Source: Lacticaseibacillus paracasei subsp. paracasei (GTDB taxonomy: Bacteria > Bacillota > Bacilli > Lactobacillales > Lactobacillaceae). Taken from it: 64,000 bases of DNA. The DNA is taken from positions 1,860,001 through 1,924,000 of the forward strand of contig NZ_AP012541.1 of the NCBI RefSeq assembly GCF_000829035.1, read 5' to 3'. Of the stretch, positions 55,610 through 64,000 are shown piece by piece. The stretch's first letter is position 1, and every line of letters begins with the position of its first letter. A program made the translations under genes and the position numbers. The notes below the pieces were generated by a model. It had not been told where the DNA came from, made no database searches, and saw only the letters and a list, made by a program, of their open reading frames with translations.

Positions 55610-56176
55610 TTACGGTCTTCGAAAGTATGAAGTTAGATGATGTAAAAAACTTGCTGGCAGCTCAGAAACAAGCCACACACGACTGCTCGTGGGATAAAAG
55701 AGGATCCCGTTTTTGGCTGCATCACGGGCGGCAATGCGATAAATAACTGGATGAGTGTCATGACGGGCACCGACTTGCTGAGCAGTGGCGACATCTTCAG
55801 ACAGATGCACAAAATCCCGATTCATCGGCAGTAAGCCTTCCTTAGCAATCACAGTGGCCGCCTGATGTGAGGTGCCATGATACAGCCACTGCGGTGGTTC
55901 AGTTGCTGGTGTGAGCGGCATGACTGGCACACTATGACCGTAAACCGCCCGAATCGTTGTTCCTTCCAATGCAAATCGCTTTTTAGTGCTTTGTGCCATA
56001 ATAGCTTGTAAGACTTGGCGATCAAGATGCATTTGATAATGCGCATTGAAGCGTCGCACCAATGTTTTCCAATCTGTCCGACCATACTGATCTAACACCA
56101 AGCCCAACTTTTCTGGATGGTGGCGCAAGAGCATGCTTAACGTCTTGCTAATCTTGACTAATCGCTTATCCATCAT
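55610..56176 (-). CDS. kptA: RNA 2'-phosphotransferase (KptA/Tpt1)
   Basis: The 188-residue enzyme transfers an RNA 2'-phosphate to NAD. The N-terminal winged helix contains LSMLLRHHPEKLGLVLD and the catalytic part has LYHGTSHQAA and FVHLSEDVATAQQVG. Arg, His and Arg of the family active site are kept. A longer frame to 56344 has no ribosome site. In bacteria without tRNA-splicing 2'-phosphates its natural substrate is not known. It is divergent from the acetyltransferase gene. Confidence 0.88.
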   Translation of the reverse strand: MMDKRLVKISKTLSMLLRHHPEKLGLVLDQYGRTDWKTLVRRFNAHYQMHLDRQVLQAIMAQSTKKRFALEGTTIRAVYGHSVPVMPLTPATEPPQWLYHGTSHQAATVIAKEGLLPMNRDFVHLSEDVATAQQVGARHDTHPVIYRIAARDAAKNGILFYPTSSRVWLVSELPASFLHHLTSYFRRP

Positions 56177-56222
56177 TGTCCGTTCCCTTTTACACCCTTT
56201 AACCTTAATAGGAGAGAAAACG

Positions 56223-56717
56223 ATGAAACTGCATTTTTCAAAAGCACAATTGAACGACCTTGATACGATCATGACTATCGAAACAGCAGGATTTACGCCA
56301 CAAGAGGCCGCCACTAGAACCAGCATGGCATCACGCATTACCAACTATCCGGACACCTTCATTGTTGCCCGCGCTGGTGGCACGATTGTTGGTTACGTAG
56401 TCGGGCCAGCAACTGATCAACCAACGATTACAGATGATCTTTTCAGTACTAGTCAGCCCAATCGGCCCGATGATCCGTACATCGCTGTCTTAAGCCTCGC
56501 TGTATCCCCGCGCCATCGTCATCAAAATGTCGGCTCTCAATTACTTGAGCAACTAACCCAGGTCGCACGTACACAAAACCGCCAAGCGATCACCTTAACC
56601 TGTCTACAACGGTTGATCCCTTTTTACGAACATCAAGGCTTTCAAAATGAAGGTCGTGCTGCCTCTACTCATGCTGGCGAAGTCTGGTACAACATGGTTA
56701 AAAAGATGCTCTACTGA
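56223..56717 (+). CDS. GNAT acetyltransferase
   Basis: The 164-residue protein has the GNAT fold: beta strand start MKLHFSKAQLNDLDTIMTIE, acetyl-CoA binding VSPRHRHQNVGSQLLEQL (Q/RxxGxG/A type) and final PFYEHQGFQNEGRA. It resembles AANAT-like N-acetyltransferases acting on amines. AGGAGAGAA precedes ATG 56223. The substrate is unknown. It shares a short divergent promoter region with kptA. Confidence 0.83.
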   Translation: MKLHFSKAQLNDLDTIMTIETAGFTPQEAATRTSMASRITNYPDTFIVARAGGTIVGYVVGPATDQPTITDDLFSTSQPNRPDDPYIAVLSLAVSPRHRHQNVGSQLLEQLTQVARTQNRQAITLTCLQRLIPFYEHQGFQNEGRAASTHAGEVWYNMVKKMLY

Positions 56718-56731
56718 CAGCCTTCATCAGC

Positions 56732-57349
56732 TTATTCGGGATTCAGATGTTGGCGCAACACTGGGGCGGTTTCGTTGACCAGAAAAAGCGGGCCATCTGC
56801 CTGCGCCGGAAAACTTGTTGCCAAACCGCCTAGATCAAACGGTTCAAAACCAATCGTCCAGATTAACGACGCCACCACTTTTTTTGCCTGTTCATCGTCA
56901 CCGGCGTACGGTACCGCAATCCGATCAACTGGTTGTTCAGGTTGTGCCAGCCTAGCGAGAACGGTCATCCCAATCGTATTAAACGCTTTGACCACTTTAC
57001 TTGATTGAAAATGCTCGGCGACGACCTGAGACGTCGTTTTTTTATGACGTTCAATCTCAGCAATCCACGCATCGCGATCAGGAAAATAATTGGTGGCATC
57101 AATGATGATCGGATCTTGAGCCAATGGTGCCGGTAAAGCCTTAATCGCCAAAAAAGGCACTGCCAAGACGACAATTTCTTGTGCTTCGGCTTGTTCAACT
57201 GTGCCAGCTTCTGCTCCTAGAACGCGCGCTAAATCCTCTAGCGCATCGACTGAACCCCGATGTGCGATGACAACTTCATTGCCTGCTTGCACGAAAAGTT
57301 GCGTCAGAACCTGTCCGACATTGCCTGATCCGATCATACCAATTTTCAT
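56732..57349 (-). CDS. NAD(P)-binding F420-reductase-like protein
   Basis: The 205-residue protein opens with the dinucleotide motif KIGMIGSGNVGQVLTQLFVQ. It fits the NADPH-dependent F420 reductase-like family, which in bacteria without F420 acts on other redox partners. Residues DATNYFPDRD and KAFNTIGM follow the family pattern. It is 14 bp from the converging acetyltransferase gene. Lactobacilli are not known to make F420. Confidence 0.8.
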   Translation of the reverse strand: MKIGMIGSGNVGQVLTQLFVQAGNEVVIAHRGSVDALEDLARVLGAEAGTVEQAEAQEIVVLAVPFLAIKALPAPLAQDPIIIDATNYFPDRDAWIAEIERHKKTTSQVVAEHFQSSKVVKAFNTIGMTVLARLAQPEQPVDRIAVPYAGDDEQAKKVVASLIWTIGFEPFDLGGLATSFPAQADGPLFLVNETAPVLRQHLNPE

Positions 57350-57467
57350 CCGATATCACTCCACCCTGTTATTATTTTCATTATATCGCGACACCTCTTT
57401 TCAGGGCAAATAAGCCTTGTTTTTTTATGTATCGGCTTTTCCGGTTTGGCTTTGACTGGATGTCAAA

Positions 57468-58518
57468 CCTAGATTGCAATAATAAAGTTACCACCTAGAA
57501 AGAGGCTTGCTCACTGCTTGAACTGGGGTTTGCCAACGGAGACATTTTCTAGGTTTGTTATTGATAAGCGCTGTGGCTTGTTGAATATCGGTCTCTGAAA
57601 CCTGATCAAACTGTGTTCCCTTCGGGAAATAGTAGCGAAGTTCTCGATTGAACCGTTCATTTGTGCCCCGTTCATTCGGGTGATAGGCGTGGCAAAAGTA
57701 AACCGGTATCCGATAGCGCTTTGTAAGCGCCTGATCGCAGGAAAACTCTTTACCGTGATCAACCGTCACTGATCGAACCGGACCCGGAAAGTCCACCATC
57801 AGTCTTGCAAATCCCTTGAGAACAGCATTTTGTGATAAGTTTTCAAGCTTAGTTGTCGCCATTAAACGTGTCACCCGATCGACAATGGTCAAAACAGCAG
57901 CCTTTGACCCGCGACCACCGCGAACTGTATCCATCTCTAAATGTCCTTTTTCGGTTCGCCGATTAGCTGACTCACTGCGAATCTCAATTGAGGTGCCTAC
58001 TGCTTGGTTATAGCGCGACCGAAGGTCTTGTCTTCTTTTATGACGTTTACCGTGATCAAAGAGTTGGCTTGGCTGAAAATCGACTTGTCTTTGATAAATC
58101 CAGTGGTAAATCGTGTGTGGCGCACAGTGAACGGCATAACCGACCATTTCAGGGGACCAACCTAGGTTTAGCTTCTCAGTTACCATCCGCTTCAACTTAG
58201 GCGTTAAAATCGAGTGCCGACCACAACGATGCCGACAAGTATCGGCATGATCCTGAGCTATAATGGCGCAGTAATCACCTTCAGGGCAACGGTGAAGCTC
58301 ATGCCTAATAGAAATACGAGAGCGGCCTAAGGTCGCGGCGATGTATTGAATCGTGTGGTGTTGCATCAGTTCTATCTGAGATCGTTCAATTAAGGTTATA
58401 ATGGCCATGGGACCTGTCCTTCTCTCTAGATGGTATGTTATGCAAACACCATTTTAGCAAGAACGGACAGGTCTTTTTTCACATTTTCTGGGTGGTAACT
58501 TTAATTATGCAATCTAGG
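57468..58518 (-). mobile_element. IS30-family element, copy 2
   Basis: This 1051-bp element matches copy 1 (36581-37631) in length, ends and gene. The flanks show a short AAA on both sides. It lies in the same orientation as copy 1, at a constant offset of 20887 bp, so the two form long direct repeats around the citrate region. Confidence 0.93.
57488..58408 (-). CDS. IS30-family transposase
   Basis: The 306-residue product is the same as that of copy 1, with intact helix-turn-helix and DDE residues. The gene has no frameshift. Identity of the copies suggests recent transposition or gene conversion. Confidence 0.95.
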   Translation of the reverse strand: MAIITLIERSQIELMQHHTIQYIAATLGRSRISIRHELHRCPEGDYCAIIAQDHADTCRHRCGRHSILTPKLKRMVTEKLNLGWSPEMVGYAVHCAPHTIYHWIYQRQVDFQPSQLFDHGKRHKRRQDLRSRYNQAVGTSIEIRSESANRRTEKGHLEMDTVRGGRGSKAAVLTIVDRVTRLMATTKLENLSQNAVLKGFARLMVDFPGPVRSVTVDHGKEFSCDQALTKRYRIPVYFCHAYHPNERGTNERFNRELRYYFPKGTQFDQVSETDIQQATALINNKPRKCLRWQTPVQAVSKPLSRW

Positions 58519-58600
58519 AAACAATGCTCATGCTGGTGACGCTGAGCCAATCACTTAAGATCAGTTAACAAATAGTTTTCAGGCTTCAACTATTTTGCTT

Positions 58601-58637
58601 TACATACTAGTCAACGCTCTTTATACTACTAGTAGGC
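58601..58637 (+). promoter_or_regulatory. PadR operon promoter with twin operator words
   Basis: TTTACA (58601-58606), 17 bp and TATACT (58624-58629) form a promoter. ACTAGT occurs in the spacer (58608-58613) and inside CTACTAGTAG (58628-58637) over the start site. These are candidate sites for the PadR protein encoded behind it. Confidence 0.6.
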
Positions 58638-58665
58638 AATGCATATTAGTTGGGAGGTACATGTG

Positions 58666-59004
58666 ATGGCAACAGATACCAATAGCCAAATGCTCAAGGG
58701 GATTCTTCAAGGCTGCCTGTTAATTCTGCTTTCCCGAGAAGAGCTTTACGGCTATGCCATCAGTGAGGCGCTTAACGATTTTGGCTTTGTTGATATTCCC
58801 AAAGGCACGATTTACCCACTCCTGATGACAATGGAGAGAAAAGGGTTGTTAATCAGTCATCTGCGTCCCTCACCTGACGGCCCCAGCCGCAAGTACTACG
58901 CCGTCACAGCAGAGGGTATGGCTGCGCGTCAAACTTTTCAACAGCAGTGGTCACAACTGAAAGACCATGTCGATCAGCTCATCAACGAGGAGGACAAGCC
59001 ATGA
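58666..59004 (+). CDS. PadR-family regulator
   Basis: The 112-residue repressor has a winged helix: GYAISEALNDFGFVDIPKGT and LLMTMERKGLLISHL with the wing PSRKYYAVTAEG. PadR proteins respond to phenolics or membrane stress and usually repress their own operon. The ATG at 58666 has GGGAGGT ahead. It overlaps the next gene as ATGA, so both are coupled. Confidence 0.88.
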   Translation: MATDTNSQMLKGILQGCLLILLSREELYGYAISEALNDFGFVDIPKGTIYPLLMTMERKGLLISHLRPSPDGPSRKYYAVTAEGMAARQTFQQQWSQLKDHVDQLINEEDKP

Positions 59005-59858
59005 AACAACGGAAACAGGAAACACAGCGATTAATTGATGAAAATGACCAATTGCGAAAACAGCTTAATGTGGAAAGTCGCCATTATTATGAAGACTTAA
59101 TCGTCTATATGCGCGCTCATACGCTGTTTCGCGATGACCATATTGTTGAAGAAAACTTAATGGCCATTCTTCAAGACTTGATTGATGCACAACAGAATGG
59201 AATGGATGCTGAAACGTACTTTGGGAAAGATCCCGCGAAAACGGGGGCCGAAATGCTGAAAGTAATTCCGAGAAATATTGTTGACTTTGCATGGTTTAAT
59301 TTGAAGTTAATGATGATGTTAGTCCTTCTCACGCTGCTGCCAAACCTGACAACTCCCGAGGTAAAGCTTGATAGTGGTAATCTTCTACTTGTGAACATCA
59401 CCATTCTGATAGCGACATGGAGCATTCTCTGGATAGTTGGTAGTAACGCATTTGGCACACCATCGCGGGCTCAAAAAGTAGGCTTTTTCATTGGTGGCGG
59501 TGCCATTTTTGCTGGCACAGTGGGATTGCTTTTCTTTTTTAAAACAAGTTGGCAACTCACAATTTCACCGCAAATTTAGTTCATTCTAATTGTCAGTGGC
59601 TTGATTGTTGGTGCGTTGCTACCGTTCTTCTCTCGCCCCACTGGAATCAAGTTGTTCCTTTACTTTTATTCGATGGGTTATTTACTACTTGGTCTGCTCG
59701 TCCATTTACCATTCACCCGCAAAATTATGACGGCAAAAATTCATTTAGGGGCTTACCAGTGGTTACTCTGGGTTGGTCTGGCAATTTTTGCAATTTTGAT
59801 AGGACTAGTTTCTTGGTGGTTCATTCGCCGAGAGCGTAGGCATGATCCAAATAGATAA
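59001..59858 (+). pseudogene. DUF1129-type membrane protein, amber-interrupted
   Basis: A frame from ATG 59001 encodes 192 residues with an N-terminal charged helix and three membrane segments, then meets TAG at 59577. The same frame continues without other stops to TAA 59858 with FILIVSGLIVGALLPFFSRP and two further hydrophobic segments. A full-length protein would have 285 residues and about five or six membrane spans, like DUF1129 proteins paired with PadR. A nonsense change at one codon is the simplest reading. Readthrough or two separate products are alternatives. Confidence 0.7.
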
Positions 59859-59879
59859 GATGCCGTGATTAATTTCGTG

Positions 59880-59898
59880 ACGAGGCAAGTTGCCTCGT
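59880..59898 (+). terminator. PadR operon terminator
   Basis: ACGAGGCAA pairs with TTGCCTCGT and TTTTT follows. Confidence 0.85.
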
Positions 59899-59951
59899 TT
59901 TTTAATGTAAAATAGCCTTAATCCCAATCAACCCAAAGGAGTGACCCCCAC

Positions 59952-60707
59952 TTGGATCTCAATGACACCCTTCGTCACCAACTGCACCATCGTTCCATCC
60001 GCCAGTTCAAGCCGCAGCATTTAAGCAGCGCCACTATTCGAACATTGCTGGATGTGGCGCAACATACAGCGACCTCAATGTACTTGCAGTTGTTTTCGGT
60101 TATTCACATTATCAATCCTGAAATTCGTGCACAAATTGCTAAAATCAGCACGCAGACCTATTTGAACGGCAATGGTGAGCTGTTCATTTTCATAGCAGAC
60201 CTCAATCGCGTTGCGAAACTGACAGCAGCTGCTGGTCAATCACTGGATCGTCTTGGCCGAATGGATAAGTTTCTGCAGGCGAGTGCCGATGCTACACTTG
60301 CCTTACAAAATATGGTTGTCGCTTCCGAGAGTCTTGGCCTCGGAACGGTAACCCTTGGCAGTATTCAAAATGATGCGCAGGCCATGATTGAGCTTTTGCA
60401 TCTACCTAAGTACACCTTTCCACTACTTGGTCTGGCGATTGGTTTTCCCGACGATGATCCAGACGAAAAGCCACGGATGCCACAGCAATTGGTTGCTTTC
60501 ACCGACCACTATGATGAACCTGTCCCTTCACCAACAGCCATGACTGACTTTGACCGCACTGTTAGCCACTACTACGCCACTCGCCGCGGCGATCCGCGCG
60601 AAGAAAGCTATACCGATCTTGCGATTGGCGCTGCCAGCACCACGCCGGCAAAACGCGGCGATCTCTTCAAAGTCTTAAAACACCAAGGCTTTTTCCCGGA
60701 AAGCTGA
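59952..60707 (+). CDS. Flavin nitroreductase, NfsA-like
   Basis: The 251-residue FMN oxidoreductase resembles the NfsA/Frp branch of nitroreductases. The start HHRSIRQFKPQHLSSATIRT is the FMN-phosphate loop. ENxx type residues and GLGTVTLGSIQNDAQ in the middle form the other part of the flavin site. TTG start with AAGGAGTG. It reduces quinones or nitro compounds with NADPH. Confidence 0.85.
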   Translation: MDLNDTLRHQLHHRSIRQFKPQHLSSATIRTLLDVAQHTATSMYLQLFSVIHIINPEIRAQIAKISTQTYLNGNGELFIFIADLNRVAKLTAAAGQSLDRLGRMDKFLQASADATLALQNMVVASESLGLGTVTLGSIQNDAQAMIELLHLPKYTFPLLGLAIGFPDDDPDEKPRMPQQLVAFTDHYDEPVPSPTAMTDFDRTVSHYYATRRGDPREESYTDLAIGAASTTPAKRGDLFKVLKHQGFFPES

Positions 60708-60744
60708 GGTTAGTCTCACCCCCAACCTATAAAAACATGCCGCA

Positions 60745-60776
60745 CCGAGTTCTGTTTAACGTCAAACAGGGTTCGG
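60745..60776 (+). terminator. Nitroreductase gene terminator
   Basis: CCGAGTTCTGTTT pairs with AAACAGGGTTCGG and TTTTTT follows. Confidence 0.85.
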
Positions 60777-60853
60777 TTTTTTGCTGTCAACAAACGTTAA
60801 GCTTGGGCCATATCTCAAGTCGTCTCCTCTTCTCAATCATCGTATAAGAATTA

Positions 60854-60905
60854 TTGACTGACGAGTCAACGATTCGTTGACTAGCCAGTCAATCGCGACT
60901 ATACT
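60854..60905 (+). promoter_or_regulatory. Promoter with twin TetR-type operators
   Basis: TTGACT-GACG-AGTCAA (60854-60869) and TTGACT-AGCC-AGTCAA (60877-60892) are perfect 6-bp inverted repeats, 23 bp apart. The second provides the -35 TTGACT (60877-60882), with 17 bp to TATACT (60900-60905). The TetR protein at the operon end probably binds here. Confidence 0.85.
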
Positions 60906-60979
60906 GCAGGCGAAAAGGTTGATCAGACATCGACATATTAAAACGTGTTTCAAGTTTGACCTTAAGGAGGACGACAAAA

Positions 60980-61897
60980 ATGACAACAGCTATTATCGAA
61001 CTTGACCATCTTCAAAAAAACTTTGGCAAGTTTGCCGCATTAAAAGATGTCAGTTTCACGTTGGCACCCGGTCAGGTTCTGGGTTTTCTAGGACCTAATG
61101 GGGCCGGCAAATCCACAACCATTCGAGTTATTTTAGGCTTATTAAAAAAGAGTGGCGGCTCAGTGACCATCTTCGGCAAAGATGCCTGGCGGGATGATGC
61201 GGCGATTCATCCACGCATCGCCTATATTCCTGGGGACGTTTATTTATGGCCAAATCTTTCTGGCGGCGAAATTATCGACCTATTGCTACGTTTAAATGGC
61301 CGCCAGCATAATCAAAAGACCGATGAACTAATCAAGGCCTTTGAATTTGATCCGAAGAAAAAAGCTCGTACCTATTCAAAAGGCAATCGTCAAAAAGTAG
61401 CGTTAATTGCTGCGTTGTCGCAAGATGCCGATCTGTATATTTTTGATGAACCCACTTCTGGGCTTGATCCATTGAATGAGCAGACTTTCCAGCAAGAAGT
61501 TTTAAAACTGAAAAAAGCCGGTAAAAGTGTGCTGCTATCAAGCCACATTTTGTCCGAAGTCGAGCGAATGTGTGATTCAATTGTTATCATCCGTGATGGT
61601 AGTGTGATTGAGAGCGGCAATCTTGATCAATTGCGGCATCTATCGCGGATTAAAATTGAAGTCAGCACCGCTACCCGAATGACTGATTTGGCAAAGCAAG
61701 CAGGCGTTCACGACCTCACTTATCGCGATTCCGAGCACACCAAGGCGGTTTTCACCGCTGATCGAGACGCGCTTGGCACCATCATGACCACACTGGCCGC
61801 CAACACCGTGGTCGACATGCAATCAACGCCACCTACGCTTGAAGATTTATTCCTGCGTTATTATGGAAAGCAAGGTGAGACTCATGCGGCACAGTAA
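60980..61897 (+). CDS. ABC exporter ATP-binding protein
   Basis: The 305-residue ATPase has Walker A GPNGAGKSTT, a degenerate signature YSKGNRQKVALIA, Walker B LYIFDEPTSGLD and switch His in LSSHIL. The C-terminal 80 residues are a regulatory domain. It powers the permease encoded next. AAGGAGGACG precedes ATG 60980. This type (DrrA-like) exports drugs or lipophilic compounds. Confidence 0.92.
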   Translation: MTTAIIELDHLQKNFGKFAALKDVSFTLAPGQVLGFLGPNGAGKSTTIRVILGLLKKSGGSVTIFGKDAWRDDAAIHPRIAYIPGDVYLWPNLSGGEIIDLLLRLNGRQHNQKTDELIKAFEFDPKKKARTYSKGNRQKVALIAALSQDADLYIFDEPTSGLDPLNEQTFQQEVLKLKKAGKSVLLSSHILSEVERMCDSIVIIRDGSVIESGNLDQLRHLSRIKIEVSTATRMTDLAKQAGVHDLTYRDSEHTKAVFTADRDALGTIMTTLAANTVVDMQSTPPTLEDLFLRYYGKQGETHAAQ

Positions 61898-63500
61898 TCG
61901 GAACGCAGGTTATCTGCTTCGGGCAAACCTCAAACAAAATCTAAAATTTTCACTCATCTGGCTTGTCATTTTGATCATGATGATTGCCAGTGGTGCTGGC
62001 AAATTGGAAGCAGCCTTTGCAGGCGGGGCCTCGGGCTCTAAAGAGATTGTCAAAATGCTGCGAGCGCCGGGCATGGCGGCAATGTTTGGTGCGATGCCAA
62101 AGGTGGACACGTATAACACAGCGATTGTGTTTGCTGGTGTGATGGTCGTCTTCATGATTATTTTGCAGGCCTTATGGGTTATGCCGCTGATGATTCGCAA
62201 CACCCGCGGTCAAGAAGAAAGTGGCTTGCTCGAAATGGTTCGCGCTCGCAATGTTGGGCGAACGGCTGCCATCACCGCCGCTTCGCTTGAGCTTCTCATC
62301 GACAGTGCCATAATGGGTATCCTCTATTTTGTCTCGTTGGCCGCTGTCAACATGGGTGGTACTGACTTGTACGGTGACTTCCTGTTTTCACTGGGGATGG
62401 TGATCGCCAACTTGCTATTTGGAACCATTGCGTTGCTATTCGCGCAACTAACCAATAACACACGTACAGCCAATATGTTGAGCTACTTGGTGCTGACTGC
62501 CGCTTATTTGGTTCGGCTGGTCACCGATATCCAGCATCAAAACCTGACGTGGTTATCACCAATTGGTTGGTTCGAAAAAGCAAACTTCTATACTGATAAC
62601 AACGTCTGGGCCTTAGGTTTGGCCTTACTGGTCAGCATTCTGCTTGCGGCCAGCGCCACCATGATTGCCCGCAACCGCGATCTGGGCGCCGGGATTATTG
62701 CTGAACGCACCGGCCGAGCCAAAGCTGCCGGCTGGCTTCGCTCGATCCCTGCCTTACTGTGGCGAACAGAGCGCGGATTATTTGCTGGGTGGTTAATCGG
62801 CGCCGTGGTGTTTGGCGGCGTCATGGGTAGTGTGCTCGGCGGCGTTGGCGACATTCTTAAAACGAATCCGCTTTATCGTAAAATACTAGATGTTGGCCAA
62901 ATCAACGCTGCCAATCAGACCATGGTCCTGTCATTCTTAGGCATGTATCTCGGCATTTTCGTCGCATTAGCCGTGACTGCTGGCGTCCAAGTGGCATTCC
63001 GACTCAAACGCGATGACAACCTTGGTTACTTGAGCGTCATTCATGCCGAAAAGCCAACGCGAACCACGATCAGTGTCAGCTACTATTGCTTTGGTCTGCT
63101 GGCAGGCGTGTTCGTCCTTTCTGCCGGGCTGCTGGCCTTGTTCTTCACTGGGAACACTGTTCTCAGTCACCCGTTGCCGCTCAAGTACCTCGGTCGCCTA
63201 TTTGCGGCTAGCGTTCCGGCTGTGATATCGTTTATCGCCCTTGGCATCGCACTAGTCGGTCTGTGGCCACGCTTAAGCAGTCTATTCTGGCTGTATATGG
63301 GAGCCGGTCTGATCGTTCAAATTTTCCGGGGATTGTTTGATTTGCCAAAACACGCAGGCAACTTCACACCTTTTGGCTGGATTGCCAATGTACCGGTTGA
63401 AAACGTTGATCAAACATGGCTAATCGTGATGATTGTTAGCGCTATAGTATTATTTGTTCTTGGTATTGCCGGTTATCGTCGTCAGGATTTGAGCCTATGA
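61884..63500 (+). CDS. ABC exporter permease
   Basis: The 538-residue permease has about 12 membrane helices in two halves, as in the polyketide-antibiotic-type exporters of Firmicutes. ATG 61884 has AAGGTGAG before it; an upstream frame to 61839 lies in the ATPase gene. It overlaps the ATPase gene by 14 bp. Substrate unknown. Confidence 0.87.
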   Translation: MRHSNRNAGYLLRANLKQNLKFSLIWLVILIMMIASGAGKLEAAFAGGASGSKEIVKMLRAPGMAAMFGAMPKVDTYNTAIVFAGVMVVFMIILQALWVMPLMIRNTRGQEESGLLEMVRARNVGRTAAITAASLELLIDSAIMGILYFVSLAAVNMGGTDLYGDFLFSLGMVIANLLFGTIALLFAQLTNNTRTANMLSYLVLTAAYLVRLVTDIQHQNLTWLSPIGWFEKANFYTDNNVWALGLALLVSILLAASATMIARNRDLGAGIIAERTGRAKAAGWLRSIPALLWRTERGLFAGWLIGAVVFGGVMGSVLGGVGDILKTNPLYRKILDVGQINAANQTMVLSFLGMYLGIFVALAVTAGVQVAFRLKRDDNLGYLSVIHAEKPTRTTISVSYYCFGLLAGVFVLSAGLLALFFTGNTVLSHPLPLKYLGRLFAASVPAVISFIALGIALVGLWPRLSSLFWLYMGAGLIVQIFRGLFDLPKHAGNFTPFGWIANVPVENVDQTWLIVMIVSAIVLFVLGIAGYRRQDLSL

Positions 63501-64000
63501 AAAATGTTGTGACAGATCCCGAAAAAGTCACCCGTATACTCAAAACAGCGACGGAAATTTTCGGCCAGCAAGGCTTCATCAAGAGCAAAACCGATCAGAT
63601 TGCCAACCAAGCACAAGTATCTAAGGGCTTGCTCTTCCATTATTTTGGCAATAAACAAGCGCTGTATCTTGACGCTTTCAAATATGCCTATCATCGGATT
63701 TATGATCACATGGACCCCAAAAAGTGGCAGAATGCCCCTGGCTTGGCTGCCATGATGACCACTGCAGTTAAGTATGAGTTGAAACTGCAATTCAAATTCC
63801 CGGCTGAATACCGCTTGATGATGCAAGCCTATGCTGATTTACCGCATTTCCCAAAACCGTTGCAACAACAAGTGCAGCAAGAAACAACTGCCATTTCTGC
63901 CGAAGCCGATCGCATTTTCCGCGAGAAAATTGAACAGTTGCCTCGTCGTGAAGGCCTGTCAGTCGATGACGTTTTCGGTGTCGTTTCTGCCTTAATTGCG
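63497..64000 (+). CDS. TetR-family regulator, partial at window end
   Basis: ATG 63497 overlaps the permease stop as ATGA. The visible 168 residues begin MKNVVTDPEKVTRILKTATE. The helix-turn-helix is KTDQIANQAQVSKGLLFHYF, followed by the ligand domain. It is the third gene of the exporter operon and likely its repressor, acting on the twin operators at 60854-60892. The end is outside the window. Confidence 0.9.
   Translation, partial: MKNVVTDPEKVTRILKTATEIFGQQGFIKSKTDQIANQAQVSKGLLFHYFGNKQALYLDAFKYAYHRIYDHMDPKKWQNAPGLAAMMTTAVKYELKLQFKFPAEYRLMMQAYADLPHFPKPLQQQVQQETTAISAEADRIFREKIEQLPRREGLSVDDVFGVVSALIA

Overview
The window is a chromosome segment of a low-to-mid GC lactic acid bacterium. The 16S rRNA V1 region (minus strand, about 24210-24290), the 16S-Ile-Ala-23S-5S-Asn order of the rRNA operon, and the gene set (Mga-type regulators, catabolic acetolactate genes, Enterococcus-type citrate cluster, WxL-associated protein, MucBP domains) point to Lacticaseibacillus, most likely L. 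paracasei. The species call rests on remembered 16S differences, not on a search.

Region 1 (1-16678) is the early half of a temperate siphovirus prophage. Leftward genes run from a Cro-like repressor (13403-13642) through an antirepressor, small early proteins, a recombination and replication set (Gp157, Sak4-like ATPase, DEAD-box helicase, AP2 protein, DUF669, P4-type primase-helicase, VRR-NUC nuclease), accessory proteins and an ArpU-type late activator, to a partial unknown gene at the window edge. Rightward genes are a CI repressor, a SHOCT membrane protein and a tyrosine integrase ending beside tRNA-Thr, the probable attachment site. Phage-specific signals are two palindromic operators between cI and cro, a third before the antirepressor, and an iteron-like array (4769-5003) that looks like the replication origin. 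Structural genes lie left of the window.

Region 2 (16737-25999) is core genome: tRNA-Thr and tRNA-Glu, a small oxidoreductase, a MucBP protein without export signal, a membrane protein, one complete rRNA operon with tandem promoters, and serS behind a T-box leader.

Region 3 (26371-36079) holds two divergent Mga-like regulators, a basic amino acid permease, the acetoin genes alsS-alsD, and two small genes. Between permease and alsD is a 0.5-kb tandem repeat array.

Region 4 (36581-58518) is bracketed by two apparently identical 1051-bp IS30-family elements in the same orientation, 20.9 kb apart. Between them are a WxL-associated DUF916 protein, a cysteine-free L33, Mn-type superoxide dismutase, an RNA pseudouridine synthase, an esterase, a secreted protein, and the full citrate fermentation cluster: transporter citM, oadH-oadD-oadB and a tiny membrane subunit, citC-D-E-F-X, oadA, regulator citO and citG. 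Citrate is imported, split to acetate and oxaloacetate, and oxaloacetate is decarboxylated to pyruvate, which AlsS/AlsD of region 3 can convert to acetoin. A bacterial KptA/Tpt1 homologue follows.

Region 5 (58666-64000) has a PadR regulator with a DUF1129 gene broken by an in-frame amber codon, a nitroreductase, and an ABC exporter operon with its TetR regulator behind twin TetR-type operators.

The most unusual signal is a family of about 120-bp intergenic elements (31704-31822, 38799-38916, 38922-39041, 47030-47147, 51563-51682). They share conserved ends and a sequence-variable inner stem that still pairs in most copies. They always lie in the sense of the flanking genes, and three of the insertion loci end right at the Shine-Dalgarno of the next gene. 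They look like a dispersed structured RNA or mobile hairpin element.
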